Positions 48,500 through 56,641 of a stretch of DNA of 64,000 bases are shown piece by piece (position 1 is the first letter of the stretch; each line of letters starts with the position of its first letter). The stretch is from positions 124,001 to 188,000 of the forward strand of contig NZ_NOIS01000004.1 of NCBI RefSeq assembly GCF_004137765.1, in the 5' to 3' direction. Source of the stretch: Rothia uropygialis (GTDB taxonomy: Bacteria; Actinomycetota; Actinomycetes; Actinomycetales; Micrococcaceae). A program made the position numbers and the translations under genes. The notes under the pieces were generated by a model that had not been told where the DNA came from, ran no database searches, and saw only the letters and a list, made by a program, of their open reading frames with translations.

Positions 48500-49309
48500 T
48501 CAGCTCAGAAACGTCGGAGCTGCCTTCAACAAATTCACTGTGTATTCGGAGGACGGATTGCCCAAGACATCCTCCGCAGACCCTTGCTCGACGGCCTTCC
48601 CCTTGGTCATGACCAAGAGATCGTCGGATATATGGCGGACGGTCTGAATATCGTGGGAGATGAAGACCATTCCCAGATTGAGCTCTTTCTTCAGGTCGAT
48701 GAGGAGGTTGAGCACCTGAGCGCGGACGGAGACGTCCAGGGCGCTCGTGGGCTCGTCGGCCACGATGACCTCCGGGTCGAGGGCGAGCGCTCGGGCGATG
48801 GCCACGCGCTGCCGCTGACCGCCCGAGAGCTGGGCGGGTACGGCTTCGGCCGCCGAGGTCGGAAGCCCGACCAGATCGAGCAGCTCGTACACACGGTCCG
48901 ATCGGCTGGATGTGGGCCCCATCCCATGCACGTCCATGGGATCTTTGACGATATCGTGCGTGGTCATTCGGGGATTCAACGCGGTCGAGGCGTTCTGGAA
49001 GATCATGGTGACGGCTTTGCCGAATTTCTTGCGATCCGCGGCCCCCGTGCCCACGGGCTTTCCGCGGTACAGCAACTCACCGCCCGTGGGCTCTTGCAGA
49101 CCCACGATGACGTTCGCGAGGGTCGTCTTACCCGATCCGGATTCCCCGACTATGCCTACGGTACGACCGCTCAGGACGTCCAGGGAGATTCCGTCGACGG
49201 CTTTGACGACGTTGCGCTTGAACAGGGACCCGGTGCGCGTCGTGAAGTGGACCTTCAGGTCCTTAAGGGACAGAACGGCTTCGTCCGTCCGGGATGCCGT
49301 GGCACTCAT
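48500..49309 (-). CDS. ABC transporter ATPase, Dpp/Opp type (SiaI-like)
   Basis: ATP-binding subunit of 269 residues. Walker A is GESGSGKT near residue 53, the signature LSGGQRQRVAIARAL near 165, Walker B VIVADEPTSALD near 185, and the His switch ISHD near 219. The C-terminal region matches oligopeptide-transporter ATPases (OppF/DppF group). The start overlaps the stop of the fused permease-ATPase gene (ATGA, 49306-49309). In Corynebacterium the SiaEFGI transporter for sialic acid has the same set of subunits. Last gene of the ABC operon, convergent with the secreted sialidase. Confidence 0.9.
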   Translation of the reverse strand: MSATASRTDEAVLSLKDLKVHFTTRTGSLFKRNVVKAVDGISLDVLSGRTVGIVGESGSGKTTLANVIVGLQEPTGGELLYRGKPVGTGAADRKKFGKAVTMIFQNASTALNPRMTTHDIVKDPMDVHGMGPTSSRSDRVYELLDLVGLPTSAAEAVPAQLSGGQRQRVAIARALALDPEVIVADEPTSALDVSVRAQVLNLLIDLKKELNLGMVFISHDIQTVRHISDDLLVMTKGKAVEQGSAEDVLGNPSSEYTVNLLKAAPTFLS

Positions 49310-51375
49310 GAGTCAGCTCCTTGAATGATTTTGACGGTAGCGGATCCGTTCCTGGGAGCGTTGGTCGCCCAGTAATGATCCGATCCGTCGATCTGCTCCA
49401 TATGCAGGGGCGCCAGCGGATTGGCGTCGGGTCTTTGCGATCTGGGAGCGAATCGGTCGCCGGGCGCGAATTCGCGCGGGCTGGGAACGGTGCCGGGGAT
49501 TTGGTAAAGGCGTTCGGCCGACGACTCGATGGACAGAACCGAACCGAGCAGACCCTGCGTGTACTCGTGGCGAGGATCGGACAGGACCTCCGTCGTGCTG
49601 CCGGTTTCGACGACCTGGCCCGCATACATGACCGTCACACGGTGGGCCAGGGACCCAACCAGAGCGAGATCATGGCTGACGAAAATCATCGCGAAGCCGA
49701 GCTGCTTCTGCAGGTCGAGCAACAGGTCGATCACCTGGCGCTGCACCGTTACGTCAAGGGCTGTCGTCGGCTCGTCCGCGACGACGAGCTTGGGCGAACG
49801 GGACAATGCCATTGCGATGAGCACGCGTTGCCGCTGTCCACCGGATAACTCGTGGGGGTAGCTCTTGAGCGTCCGATCCGGGTCCAGCTGCACGAGCCGC
49901 AAGAGTTCATTCGGCTTCATGCGTCCGCCGCGCTTGGTCAGTTGCTCCATCTGATCCTTGATGAGCATCGAAGGGTTCAGGGAGGACAAAGCGTCCTGGT
50001 AGATCATGGCGATCTGTTCTCCACGGAGTCCGGCAAAGGTGCGGTCCAGGGCTTGCTGACCCGGTTTGGAAGGCACCAGCTCCTTCCCGCTGAAGAGGAT
50101 AGATCCGGTGACGACCGCGTTGTTCGCCTGAAGACCCATGATGGCCAAAGAGGTAATCGATTTACCCGACCCGGATTCCCCGACCAGTCCCATCGTTTCG
50201 CCCGGTGCGACAGAGAAACTGAGATCACGAACGACCTTGGTGTCCCCGTATCTGTCAGGGAAGGAAATCGAGAGGTCCTTGACCTCCAACAACGGCTTCG
50301 CATGGGGATCGGGAGTGAACCGATCGCCCCGCCGTGATTCTGCGGCCGCCAGAGCCGCAAGCTGCTCGTCCAGCAAAGACTTGCCGCGGGGGCTGACCGT
50401 CTGGATGTTCGACGTCGGGACGGCCCGTGAGGACTCCGGCGCAAAAATGGCTTCGGTCCTGGGTTGGGCCGTTTCGCTGCGGGGCGAGGTCGCTTCCGAG
50501 GAGGCCGCTTGGGCTCGCAACCGCGGATTGGCCATCGCATCGGTCATTCCCTCGGACAGAACGTTCAGGGCGAGGACCGTCAGCAAGATCGTGATACCGG
50601 CGAAGGTCGTGGCCCACCACGCACCCGCAAGGACCACATTTCGCCCGTAGGAAATGACATTTCCCCAGCTAGGATCCGGGTCTTGGATGCCCGCTCCCAA
50701 GAATGAAAGCGATGCCTCGAAGATGATGGCATCCGCGACCATGACCGTTGCAAAGACCAGGACGGGAGCCGCGCTGTTGCGAAGCACGTGTTTGGTCAGA
50801 ATGAATGCGCGCTTCGCCCCGATGATGCGCTCCGCGCGGACGTAGTCCTCATTCCACTGGGTCAGGATATTGGCGCGTACCACCCTGGCCAGCTGAGGTG
50901 TATAGATGATCGCGATCGACAGGATGATCACGGGAACCGAATTGCCCATCGTGGACAGGAGAACGGCGGCGAGCGCGATACCGGGGAACGCCATGATGAC
51001 GTCCATGATTCGCATGATCCCCTCGTTGACCCAGCGACGTCCCGTCGCGGCGATGGCCCCGAGGATACCGCCAAGGACCAGAGCCAAAGCGACCGAGCCC
51101 AAACCGATGACGAGTGAGCTGCGGGCACCGTAGAGCAGACGAGAGAAAATATCCCGATTGAGCCGGTCCGTGCCGAACAGGTGGTCCCAGCTGGGGCCCT
51201 GAGGAACTCCCGCTCCGGTCTGCAACGGGTCGTGTGGTGCGAGGAGTGGGGCGAAAATCGCGGCGAGCGCTATCAGGATCAGAAATACTGTGGCGACCTT
51301 CGATCCCCATGGCATCCTGCGGAATCGAATCCCGGGCTGGGAGAGTCGGTCGGCGAGCTTGAATCTCATGGTCAC
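49306..51375 (-). CDS. ABC transporter fused permease-ATPase, Dpp/Opp type (SiaG-like)
   Basis: Single protein of 689 residues joining a DppC-type permease (about residues 1-285; six helices, LFGTDRLNRDIFSRLLYG, EASLSFLGAGI) to a DppD-type ATPase (about residues 355-660). A hydrophilic linker of about 70 residues lies between. ATPase motifs are GESGSGKS, LSGGQRQRVLIAMAL, VVADEPTTALD and VSHD. A similar fusion occurs in the Corynebacterium sialic acid transporter SiaG. GTG at 51375 overlaps the upstream permease stop (GTGA). The fusion is real: one open frame with no frameshift. Confidence 0.9.
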   Translation of the reverse strand: MTMRFKLADRLSQPGIRFRRMPWGSKVATVFLILIALAAIFAPLLAPHDPLQTGAGVPQGPSWDHLFGTDRLNRDIFSRLLYGARSSLVIGLGSVALALVLGGILGAIAATGRRWVNEGIMRIMDVIMAFPGIALAAVLLSTMGNSVPVIILSIAIIYTPQLARVVRANILTQWNEDYVRAERIIGAKRAFILTKHVLRNSAAPVLVFATVMVADAIIFEASLSFLGAGIQDPDPSWGNVISYGRNVVLAGAWWATTFAGITILLTVLALNVLSEGMTDAMANPRLRAQAASSEATSPRSETAQPRTEAIFAPESSRAVPTSNIQTVSPRGKSLLDEQLAALAAAESRRGDRFTPDPHAKPLLEVKDLSISFPDRYGDTKVVRDLSFSVAPGETMGLVGESGSGKSITSLAIMGLQANNAVVTGSILFSGKELVPSKPGQQALDRTFAGLRGEQIAMIYQDALSSLNPSMLIKDQMEQLTKRGGRMKPNELLRLVQLDPDRTLKSYPHELSGGQRQRVLIAMALSRSPKLVVADEPTTALDVTVQRQVIDLLLDLQKQLGFAMIFVSHDLALVGSLAHRVTVMYAGQVVETGSTTEVLSDPRHEYTQGLLGSVLSIESSAERLYQIPGTVPSPREFAPGDRFAPRSQRPDANPLAPLHMEQIDGSDHYWATNAPRNGSATVKIIQGADS

Positions 51376-52325
51376 ACCGTCCTAATGCGAGGGTTGATGA
51401 GCAGATAGAGCAGGTCGACGACGATGTTGACCACCACGAAGGTGACGGCAATGGTCACGACGACGCCTTGGACCAAGTTGACGTCCTGATTGGTGATTCC
51501 GTTGAGAATCAGCTGGCCCATGCCCGGCATCGAGAAGATCATCTCGATCACCACGGCACCGCCCAAGAGATAACCGATGCGCAGGCCGAGCACCGTCACC
51601 GGAGTCACGAGGGCATTGCGCAGAACATTCGTTCGGAGGACTTCGCCGCGCGGAACGCCGTTGCCGATGGCCGTTCGCACGTAATCCTTGTCCAGTTCCT
51701 CAACCATCGAGGTGCGAACCACCCGTATGAGGGAAGCACACACCGGAATTGCCAGGGCCACGGAAGGCATCAGCATCGAGGTGAAGTACTTGCTCGGGCT
51801 GTCGAAGAAGGATGTGTATCCGCCGGAGGGAAGAATGCGCCACCCGACGGCGAACCACTGGATGAGCAGGATTCCGAGCCAGAAAGAAGGCGTGGCGACC
51901 GCAGCAATCGAGAATACGCGGATCAGTTGGTCCGGCCATCGGTCCCGGCACAGAGCAGCGATGGTGCCCAGGACCAGGGAGACCACCGCGGCGATGACGA
52001 CGCCCCAGAGTGTCAGTTGAAGCGTGACCGGGAAGGCCCCCGCGATCATGGTCGAGATCGGTGATTCGGGCGGAGTCGTGACGCCGAAGTTCAGGGTGCA
52101 CAACCGACCGAGGAAAGTCAGGTACTGGACGATCATCGGCCGGTTGAGTCCGTGTTCTTCCCGGTACGCATCCTTGGCATCCGCGCTGGCGTTTTCTCCG
52201 AGCGCGGCCGTTGCCTGGTCACCGGGCGAGAAGTGCAGCACTATGAACACGAGCAACGTAATGCCCAGGATCATGAAAGGTAGGGCGATGATTCGTCGCC
52301 CGAAAAGTCTGAGTATGTTCCCCAC
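51372..52325 (-). CDS. ABC transporter permease, DppB/OppB type (SiaF-like)
   Basis: Inner-membrane permease of 317 residues with six predicted helices. It has the N-terminal FGRRIIALPFMILGITLLVF, a middle VRTSMVEELDKDYVRTA coupling segment near residue 210, and GAVVIEMIFSMPGMGQL near 252. Together with the fused permease-ATPase it forms the heterodimeric channel. GTG at 52325 has AAGGAGG seven bases upstream. The binding-protein gene ends 42 bases upstream. Confidence 0.92.
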   Translation of the reverse strand: MGNILRLFGRRIIALPFMILGITLLVFIVLHFSPGDQATAALGENASADAKDAYREEHGLNRPMIVQYLTFLGRLCTLNFGVTTPPESPISTMIAGAFPVTLQLTLWGVVIAAVVSLVLGTIAALCRDRWPDQLIRVFSIAAVATPSFWLGILLIQWFAVGWRILPSGGYTSFFDSPSKYFTSMLMPSVALAIPVCASLIRVVRTSMVEELDKDYVRTAIGNGVPRGEVLRTNVLRNALVTPVTVLGLRIGYLLGGAVVIEMIFSMPGMGQLILNGITNQDVNLVQGVVVTIAVTFVVVNIVVDLLYLLINPRIRTV

Positions 52326-52367
52326 GAGAAATCCTCCTTGGATCGTATGCGGGAGAAGTTGGCTGGG

Positions 52368-53966
52368 TCAGTTCCGCTCTACGCCGAGGAAAGAGAGACC
52401 CGTGGTCGGCAGAGGTTTGAAGCCCTTGAGGTCGGTTCCGTGCCACGCGGTCGGCAAGTTGCGGTGGAAAATGGGATAGAGCGGGACTTGCTCGGCCATA
52501 ATGTCGATGGCTTGGCCCCACAGGCGCAGGGCTTCATCCCGGTCGCTGGTCTGCACCGCGCGGTCCATGAGGTCCAGGGTTCGGGCGTGTTCCGGTGTGC
52601 CGGCCCAGTGGAATCGTTTGTCCGCCCAAGTCTTGCCCCGGAACCACCAGGAGAGCAGCAGGTCCATGTCGTTGCCGTAGACGGAAGGGTCACCAGGGGC
52701 GACGCACAGTTGGTAGTTGCCCGTGTCCACGTACTGCGCGTACAGGGCACCCGACTGCATGGCCTGCATGTTCACCGAGACGCCGGGGATCTTGTTCCAG
52801 GATTCGAGGATCACGGGCATGACGTCCTTGACCCACGAAGTGTCGGTGGTATGAACCGTGAAATCGAGCTTGTCCACGCCGGCCTGATGCAGGAGCTGAG
52901 AAGCCTTCTCGAGGTCGTAGTCGTAAACCGTAGAGGCTTTGATGTAGTCCGGATGCTCTTTGTGAACGAACGAGGTCGCGGCGCTCGCGTGCCCCAGCAG
53001 CCCTCGCTCGATGACCTGCTGGGTGTCCAGGCCGTAATGAAGGGCTTGGCGTACACGGACGTCGTCGAACGGCGGCTTCTGGAGATTGAACATCATGAAC
53101 AAGAGACCGAAAGAGGGCACCTGTTCCAGGTTGGATCTCTTCTGGAGCCATTCGGAGTCGAGGTACGGAACGTCCTCGATGGCCTGTACCCGGTCCGAGT
53201 CCTGCGCGGTCACACGAGCCGCGGAGTCGGAAAGCAGGTACCAAATCATTTCGTCCACCGTGGCCTTGTACTGACCGTTGTAGTCCGCGAATCCGCTGAA
53301 CTCTACGCGGTTGTCTTTGAGGGCCCGGACGAACTTGTACGGCCCCGAGCCCACCGGATGGGCGTCGAATCCCTTCGGGTCATTTTCGATCACGGACTTC
53401 GGCACGATCTTGATGCACGAGATGCGCTCAGCAAACAGAGGGAAGGGGTTCTTCAGGTGGAACCGAACTGATTTGTCCCCGCGAGGTTCGACGCCGTCGA
53501 TGAAATCGACGAGTTGGAGCAACGTCGATGCATTCTCCGGGTCGAGGACCCTCGTGAAGGAGTACACGACGTCGTCGACGGTGACGGGGGAACCGTCATG
53601 GAAACGGGCACCCTGCCGCAACGGCACCTCGTAGGTGCGCTCGTCGATTTTCCTGGGCATCTCAGAAGCCAGGGCAAGGTACGGCTTCCGGGTCGCGGGG
53701 TGGAGGTCGACGAGGCCCTCGAAGATATGCAGGTTCGCTGCCATGGCCGCCGCGCTCGTGGTGATCATCGGGTCGAAGCCGGTGGAGAGGGAGTACGAAA
53801 TGCCCGCCTCGATGCGTTTTTTGGCTGGTACGGTATCCGCCGAACAGGCGGAGAGGCTCGCCGAAAAAGCGAGGGCCGCGCTCAACCCACCGGCAGCCGT
53901 GAGAAATCCGCGCCGTGAGATGCGGCGCGCGGTCTGGGACTTCTTCGTCGAAGACGCTGGGATCAT
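52368..53966 (-). CDS. ABC transporter substrate-binding lipoprotein, family 5 (SiaE-like)
   Basis: Extracytoplasmic binding protein of 532 residues from the peptide/nickel (SBP_bac_5) family. The N-terminus has a twin-arginine motif and lipobox: ISRRGFLTAA then SASLSAC, with Cys near residue 41 as the lipidated residue. The mature part shows KPYLALASEMPRKIDERTYEVPLRQG-type family sequence (split) and DGSPVTVDDVVYSFTRV. First gene of the ABC operon, with a TTGACA promoter and the sialic-acid operator directly before it. Family 5 proteins bind peptides, heme, nickel or sugars; sialic acid or a sialyl-oligosaccharide is inferred from the operator and neighbours. Confidence 0.9.
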   Translation of the reverse strand: MIPASSTKKSQTARRISRRGFLTAAGGLSAALAFSASLSACSADTVPAKKRIEAGISYSLSTGFDPMITTSAAAMAANLHIFEGLVDLHPATRKPYLALASEMPRKIDERTYEVPLRQGARFHDGSPVTVDDVVYSFTRVLDPENASTLLQLVDFIDGVEPRGDKSVRFHLKNPFPLFAERISCIKIVPKSVIENDPKGFDAHPVGSGPYKFVRALKDNRVEFSGFADYNGQYKATVDEMIWYLLSDSAARVTAQDSDRVQAIEDVPYLDSEWLQKRSNLEQVPSFGLLFMMFNLQKPPFDDVRVRQALHYGLDTQQVIERGLLGHASAATSFVHKEHPDYIKASTVYDYDLEKASQLLHQAGVDKLDFTVHTTDTSWVKDVMPVILESWNKIPGVSVNMQAMQSGALYAQYVDTGNYQLCVAPGDPSVYGNDMDLLLSWWFRGKTWADKRFHWAGTPEHARTLDLMDRAVQTSDRDEALRLWGQAIDIMAEQVPLYPIFHRNLPTAWHGTDLKGFKPLPTTGLSFLGVERN

Positions 53967-53991
53967 CTGGGCCTCCAGAGGAGATGGGATG

Positions 53992-54003
53992 TAGGATGTC
54001 CTA
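53992..54003. promoter_or_regulatory. Sialic-acid regulon operator C
   Basis: TAGGA-TG-TCCTA (minus strand TAGGACATCCTA), 25 bases before the binding-protein start, in the 5' leader. On the minus strand the core is identical to operator A. A half-site (plus strand ATAGGACC, 54026-54033) lies inside the promoter spacer, so two dimers may bind. Confidence 0.75.
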
Positions 54004-54014
54004 TGCTTGGTGTA

Positions 54015-54043
54015 AATTTATCCACATAGGACCCTGTTGTCAA
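54015..54043 (-). promoter_or_regulatory. Promoter of the ABC transporter operon
   Basis: On the minus strand TTGACA (54038-54043), a 17-base spacer and TAAATT (54015-54020) form a near-consensus sigma-70-type promoter. The operator C palindrome begins 11 bases after the -10. Confidence 0.7.
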
Positions 54044-54130
54044 CATCACGTTTATGGTGGTGGGCGGCCGTCGAGCGATCATGAGACCACGATAAAATCC
54101 ACAAAGTTCGACCATCGACGAGGAGAATGC

Positions 54131-54856
54131 ATGGAACCGAAGGATTACACCTCGAAACGCCGGGTCGGCGCCGCCGATCGCATGCACGCGCTTCAACAGG
54201 AGATCATGACAATCATCCTGGACCGCGGCCTCACGCCGGGCGACCCCATGCCCACGGAATACGAACTCGTCGAAGAGCTCGGCGTTGGACGCAATACGGT
54301 CCGCGAATCGCTTAAAGTACTGCAGTCGATGGGCGTGGTGGAGGTACGCCACGGATACGGAATGTTCGTGGCCCACAAGAACCTCGAGGCTTTGGCCATG
54401 GGCCTGGAATTCCATGCCCGCATGTCCCTCCTGGGTCATGGGAACGAGGCCATGGAAGTCGTCGAGGTCCGCCAGGCCCTCGAGTCGTCGCTGGTCAGCT
54501 CGGCCATGGACGCGATGACCGCGGAAGACCATGCGGCCCTGGAAAAATGCATCCAAGGCATGGAAGAGTCCGCCCAAGACGGTGCACTCAACGCGGAACA
54601 CGACCACGAATTCCACCGCCTGCTCTTCGCCCCTCTCAACAATGGGCTTCTGGCCAGCCTTCTGGAAGTCTTCTGGTCCGTGTACGGACAGATCAGGGAG
54701 CAGGTTGGCCAGTCCATTCCTGTCGCCAAAAAGAATGCCCAAGCCCATCGAGACATTCTCGAAGCCGTAAGGAATGGGGAAAAGGAACGAGCCGCGCTCC
54801 TGCTGAGCTCCCACTTCGACGCCTTGCGCGAATCACTGCGAAAAACCATCTCCTGA
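54131..54856 (+). CDS. GntR/FadR-family regulator, predicted regulator of sialic acid genes (NanR-like)
   Basis: Regulator of 241 residues with a winged helix near residues 20-75 (PTEYELVEELGVGRNTVRESL; cut here to its key part TEYELVEELG) and an FCD-type helical domain to the C-terminus (HDHEFHRLLFAPL near 155). ATG at 54131 has AGGAG five bases upstream. It diverges from the ABC operon with the operator C between. By position it is the best candidate to bind TAGGAC(A/G)TCCTA before the sialidase, nanT and ABC genes. A -10-like TAAAAT at 54093-54098 may serve its own transcript. Ligand, probably Neu5Ac or ManNAc-6-P, is inferred. Confidence 0.87.
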   Translation: MEPKDYTSKRRVGAADRMHALQQEIMTIILDRGLTPGDPMPTEYELVEELGVGRNTVRESLKVLQSMGVVEVRHGYGMFVAHKNLEALAMGLEFHARMSLLGHGNEAMEVVEVRQALESSLVSSAMDAMTAEDHAALEKCIQGMEESAQDGALNAEHDHEFHRLLFAPLNNGLLASLLEVFWSVYGQIREQVGQSIPVAKKNAQAHRDILEAVRNGEKERAALLLSSHFDALRESLRKTIS

Positions 54857-54881
54857 TCCCGTCCGGGCATAATAGCCGTAC

Positions 54882-55484
54882 ATGTACGCCCTCATCATCG
54901 AATCCCCTGACGCCGGCGCCCTCGCCGACCAATTGAACACGCTGCCCTCCGCCGACCGGTGCTCCCATGAATTCGCCGTCTCGTCCACAGGAAGGCTCAG
55001 CGCCGTATTCACCACTCCGGAAGCCGCGCTCGACGCCACCCTCATGACCCTGCGGCAGCCCGGAGTCAAGGTGGGGCTCGGCACCGCAGGCAACGCCCCG
55101 GAGGAAGTCGCCGGAAGCCCGATGGCCTACGCACGTGCGGGCTTGGATCGCTGCACCGCAGGACCGACCCAGGCCAATGCGGCATATCGAAACATCGCGG
55201 TCGAGGCCCCCGATCCGCGGCTTGCCGATGCGGCGACCGGCGTTGCGCGCCTGCTTTCGCGGCTCATCGGCACGAGAACCCAAGCCGAGTGGCACGTTGT
55301 GGACCTCCTGCTCCCGGGCGTCCGCGGACAGCACCGTGCCATTGCCGATGCGCTCGGCATTTCCCCTCAGGCGGTCAGCAAAGCCCTCATCCGCACGGGG
55401 TGGCACGAGCAGACCGAGGGTTATTTCGCCCTGGTCGAGATTCTGAGGCGTCTGGAGGGCAGCGCGGCCGACGCAGCACAATGA
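54882..55484 (+). CDS. Small HTH protein, possibly SatD-family
   Basis: Protein of 200 residues. The N-terminal two thirds have no motif I can name with certainty (starts MYALIIESPD; VKVGLGTAG in the middle). The C-terminal part carries a helix-turn-helix, HRAIADALGISPQAVSKALI near residue 150-170. Its outline recalls the SatD-family proteins of Actinobacteria, but that is a weak call. ATG at 54882 has little ribosome binding sequence. It follows the sialic-acid regulator by 25 bases and could share its transcript. Confidence 0.65.
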   Translation: MYALIIESPDAGALADQLNTLPSADRCSHEFAVSSTGRLSAVFTTPEAALDATLMTLRQPGVKVGLGTAGNAPEEVAGSPMAYARAGLDRCTAGPTQANAAYRNIAVEAPDPRLADAATGVARLLSRLIGTRTQAEWHVVDLLLPGVRGQHRAIADALGISPQAVSKALIRTGWHEQTEGYFALVEILRRLEGSAADAAQ

Positions 55485-55571
55485 TCCCGGCACATGGTCG
55501 CGTACCCACGAGTACACTTCCAAGGTATACTTCCCCTGTTATATAGCTCACCCTCGCACACAGGTGAACCC

Positions 55572-56549
55572 ATGTCCCCAAGAACCAGCGTCATTCTGCC
55601 TGTCTACAACACGGCATCGAGCGTCATTCGGTCGATCAGGAGCGTAACCGCTCAAACCGATCCGGACTTCGAACTCGTGGTGGTCAACGATGCGTCGCCG
55701 GACGACGCCGACCGCGTGATTCGCCAACACCTTACGGGCATCGCTGATCCCCGCATCCGATACATCGTCAACGAGCACAATCTAGGCTTGGCAGGATCCC
55801 GGAATCGTGGAATGCACGAAGCACAGGGAGAATGGGTTGCCTTCCTGGATTCCGACGACGTCTACCATCCGGAATTTCTCGAGAAGATGCATGCGCAGAC
55901 AACCGCCTCGACCGACGTCGTGGTCTGTTGTCACGACATCCTGTACCCCGACGGGACGCACCGATATCGCGTACGAGGGACCACCGGAGTCTTCACGGGC
56001 CGCGAGGCGATGATCAACCTCATGCGGGATCAGCTCACACCCTATGCGTGGGACAAGATCTTCCGTGTTTCTTCCCTGGGGGACCTGGAATTTCCGCTTC
56101 TCAATAGGGTCGAGGACTCTGGATTCTCGATCGCCGCATACCAACGCGCCAGGGAGGTCGTCTACATCCAGGATTCTCTCCACTTGTATTCGGTCAATCC
56201 GCAGTCCATCACATGGGGTTCGGTCCCGCCGATCTCGGAGAGTTACCGCTTCATGGAATTTCTCAAGGATCGGACCCAGGCGCACCGTGGCTCCTACCGG
56301 GAGAAGAACGCGCTGGCCGCGGCCTGGATTCTGACGTTTCTGAATTCCGCGCAGGCCGCGCTGAGGCTGAATCCGCCGGCCCTCGACTCCCATGTCGCCG
56401 CCTGCCAGAACGCGATGAACCGCACCCTGCTTTTGCGGTGCCTGATGACTCGCCCGGTCTATGCCCTCGCCGGCACCCTTCTCAAAGGCTCGCCGAGCCT
56501 GTACGGAGTCCTCTACAAAGAATTCGTCAAGAGGCAATACGGGCTCTGA
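55572..56549 (+). CDS. Family 2 glycosyltransferase
   Basis: GT-A fold glycosyltransferase of 325 residues. The nucleotide-sugar domain begins SVILPVYNTASSVIRS near residue 7 with LVVVNDASPDDADR near 39 and the DXD motif FLDSDD near 97. The C-terminal third is the variable acceptor domain; no membrane segment is seen. ATG at 55572 was chosen with GGTGA upstream; an earlier start 78 bases upstream is unlikely. It is likely to add a sugar to a wall or surface polymer. Followed by a good hairpin terminator. Confidence 0.88.
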   Translation: MSPRTSVILPVYNTASSVIRSIRSVTAQTDPDFELVVVNDASPDDADRVIRQHLTGIADPRIRYIVNEHNLGLAGSRNRGMHEAQGEWVAFLDSDDVYHPEFLEKMHAQTTASTDVVVCCHDILYPDGTHRYRVRGTTGVFTGREAMINLMRDQLTPYAWDKIFRVSSLGDLEFPLLNRVEDSGFSIAAYQRAREVVYIQDSLHLYSVNPQSITWGSVPPISESYRFMEFLKDRTQAHRGSYREKNALAAAWILTFLNSAQAALRLNPPALDSHVAACQNAMNRTLLLRCLMTRPVYALAGTLLKGSPSLYGVLYKEFVKRQYGL

Positions 56550-56585
56550 ACTCCTCACCGCGCCGGAGAGCGGGCCAGGAACCCA

Positions 56586-56620
56586 AAACGCCCCGGATCG
56601 AGCACAGAACCGGGGCGTTT
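56586..56620. terminator. Terminator between glycosyltransferase and osmoprotectant operon
   Basis: An 11-base perfect stem AAACGCCCCGG (56586-56596) with its complement at 56610-56620, 13-base loop, with T's on the plus side and, by the AAAA before the left arm, on the minus side. Probably serves both convergent transcripts. Confidence 0.85.
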
Positions 56621-56641
56621 CAAGTATTTCGGCAGATCGAG

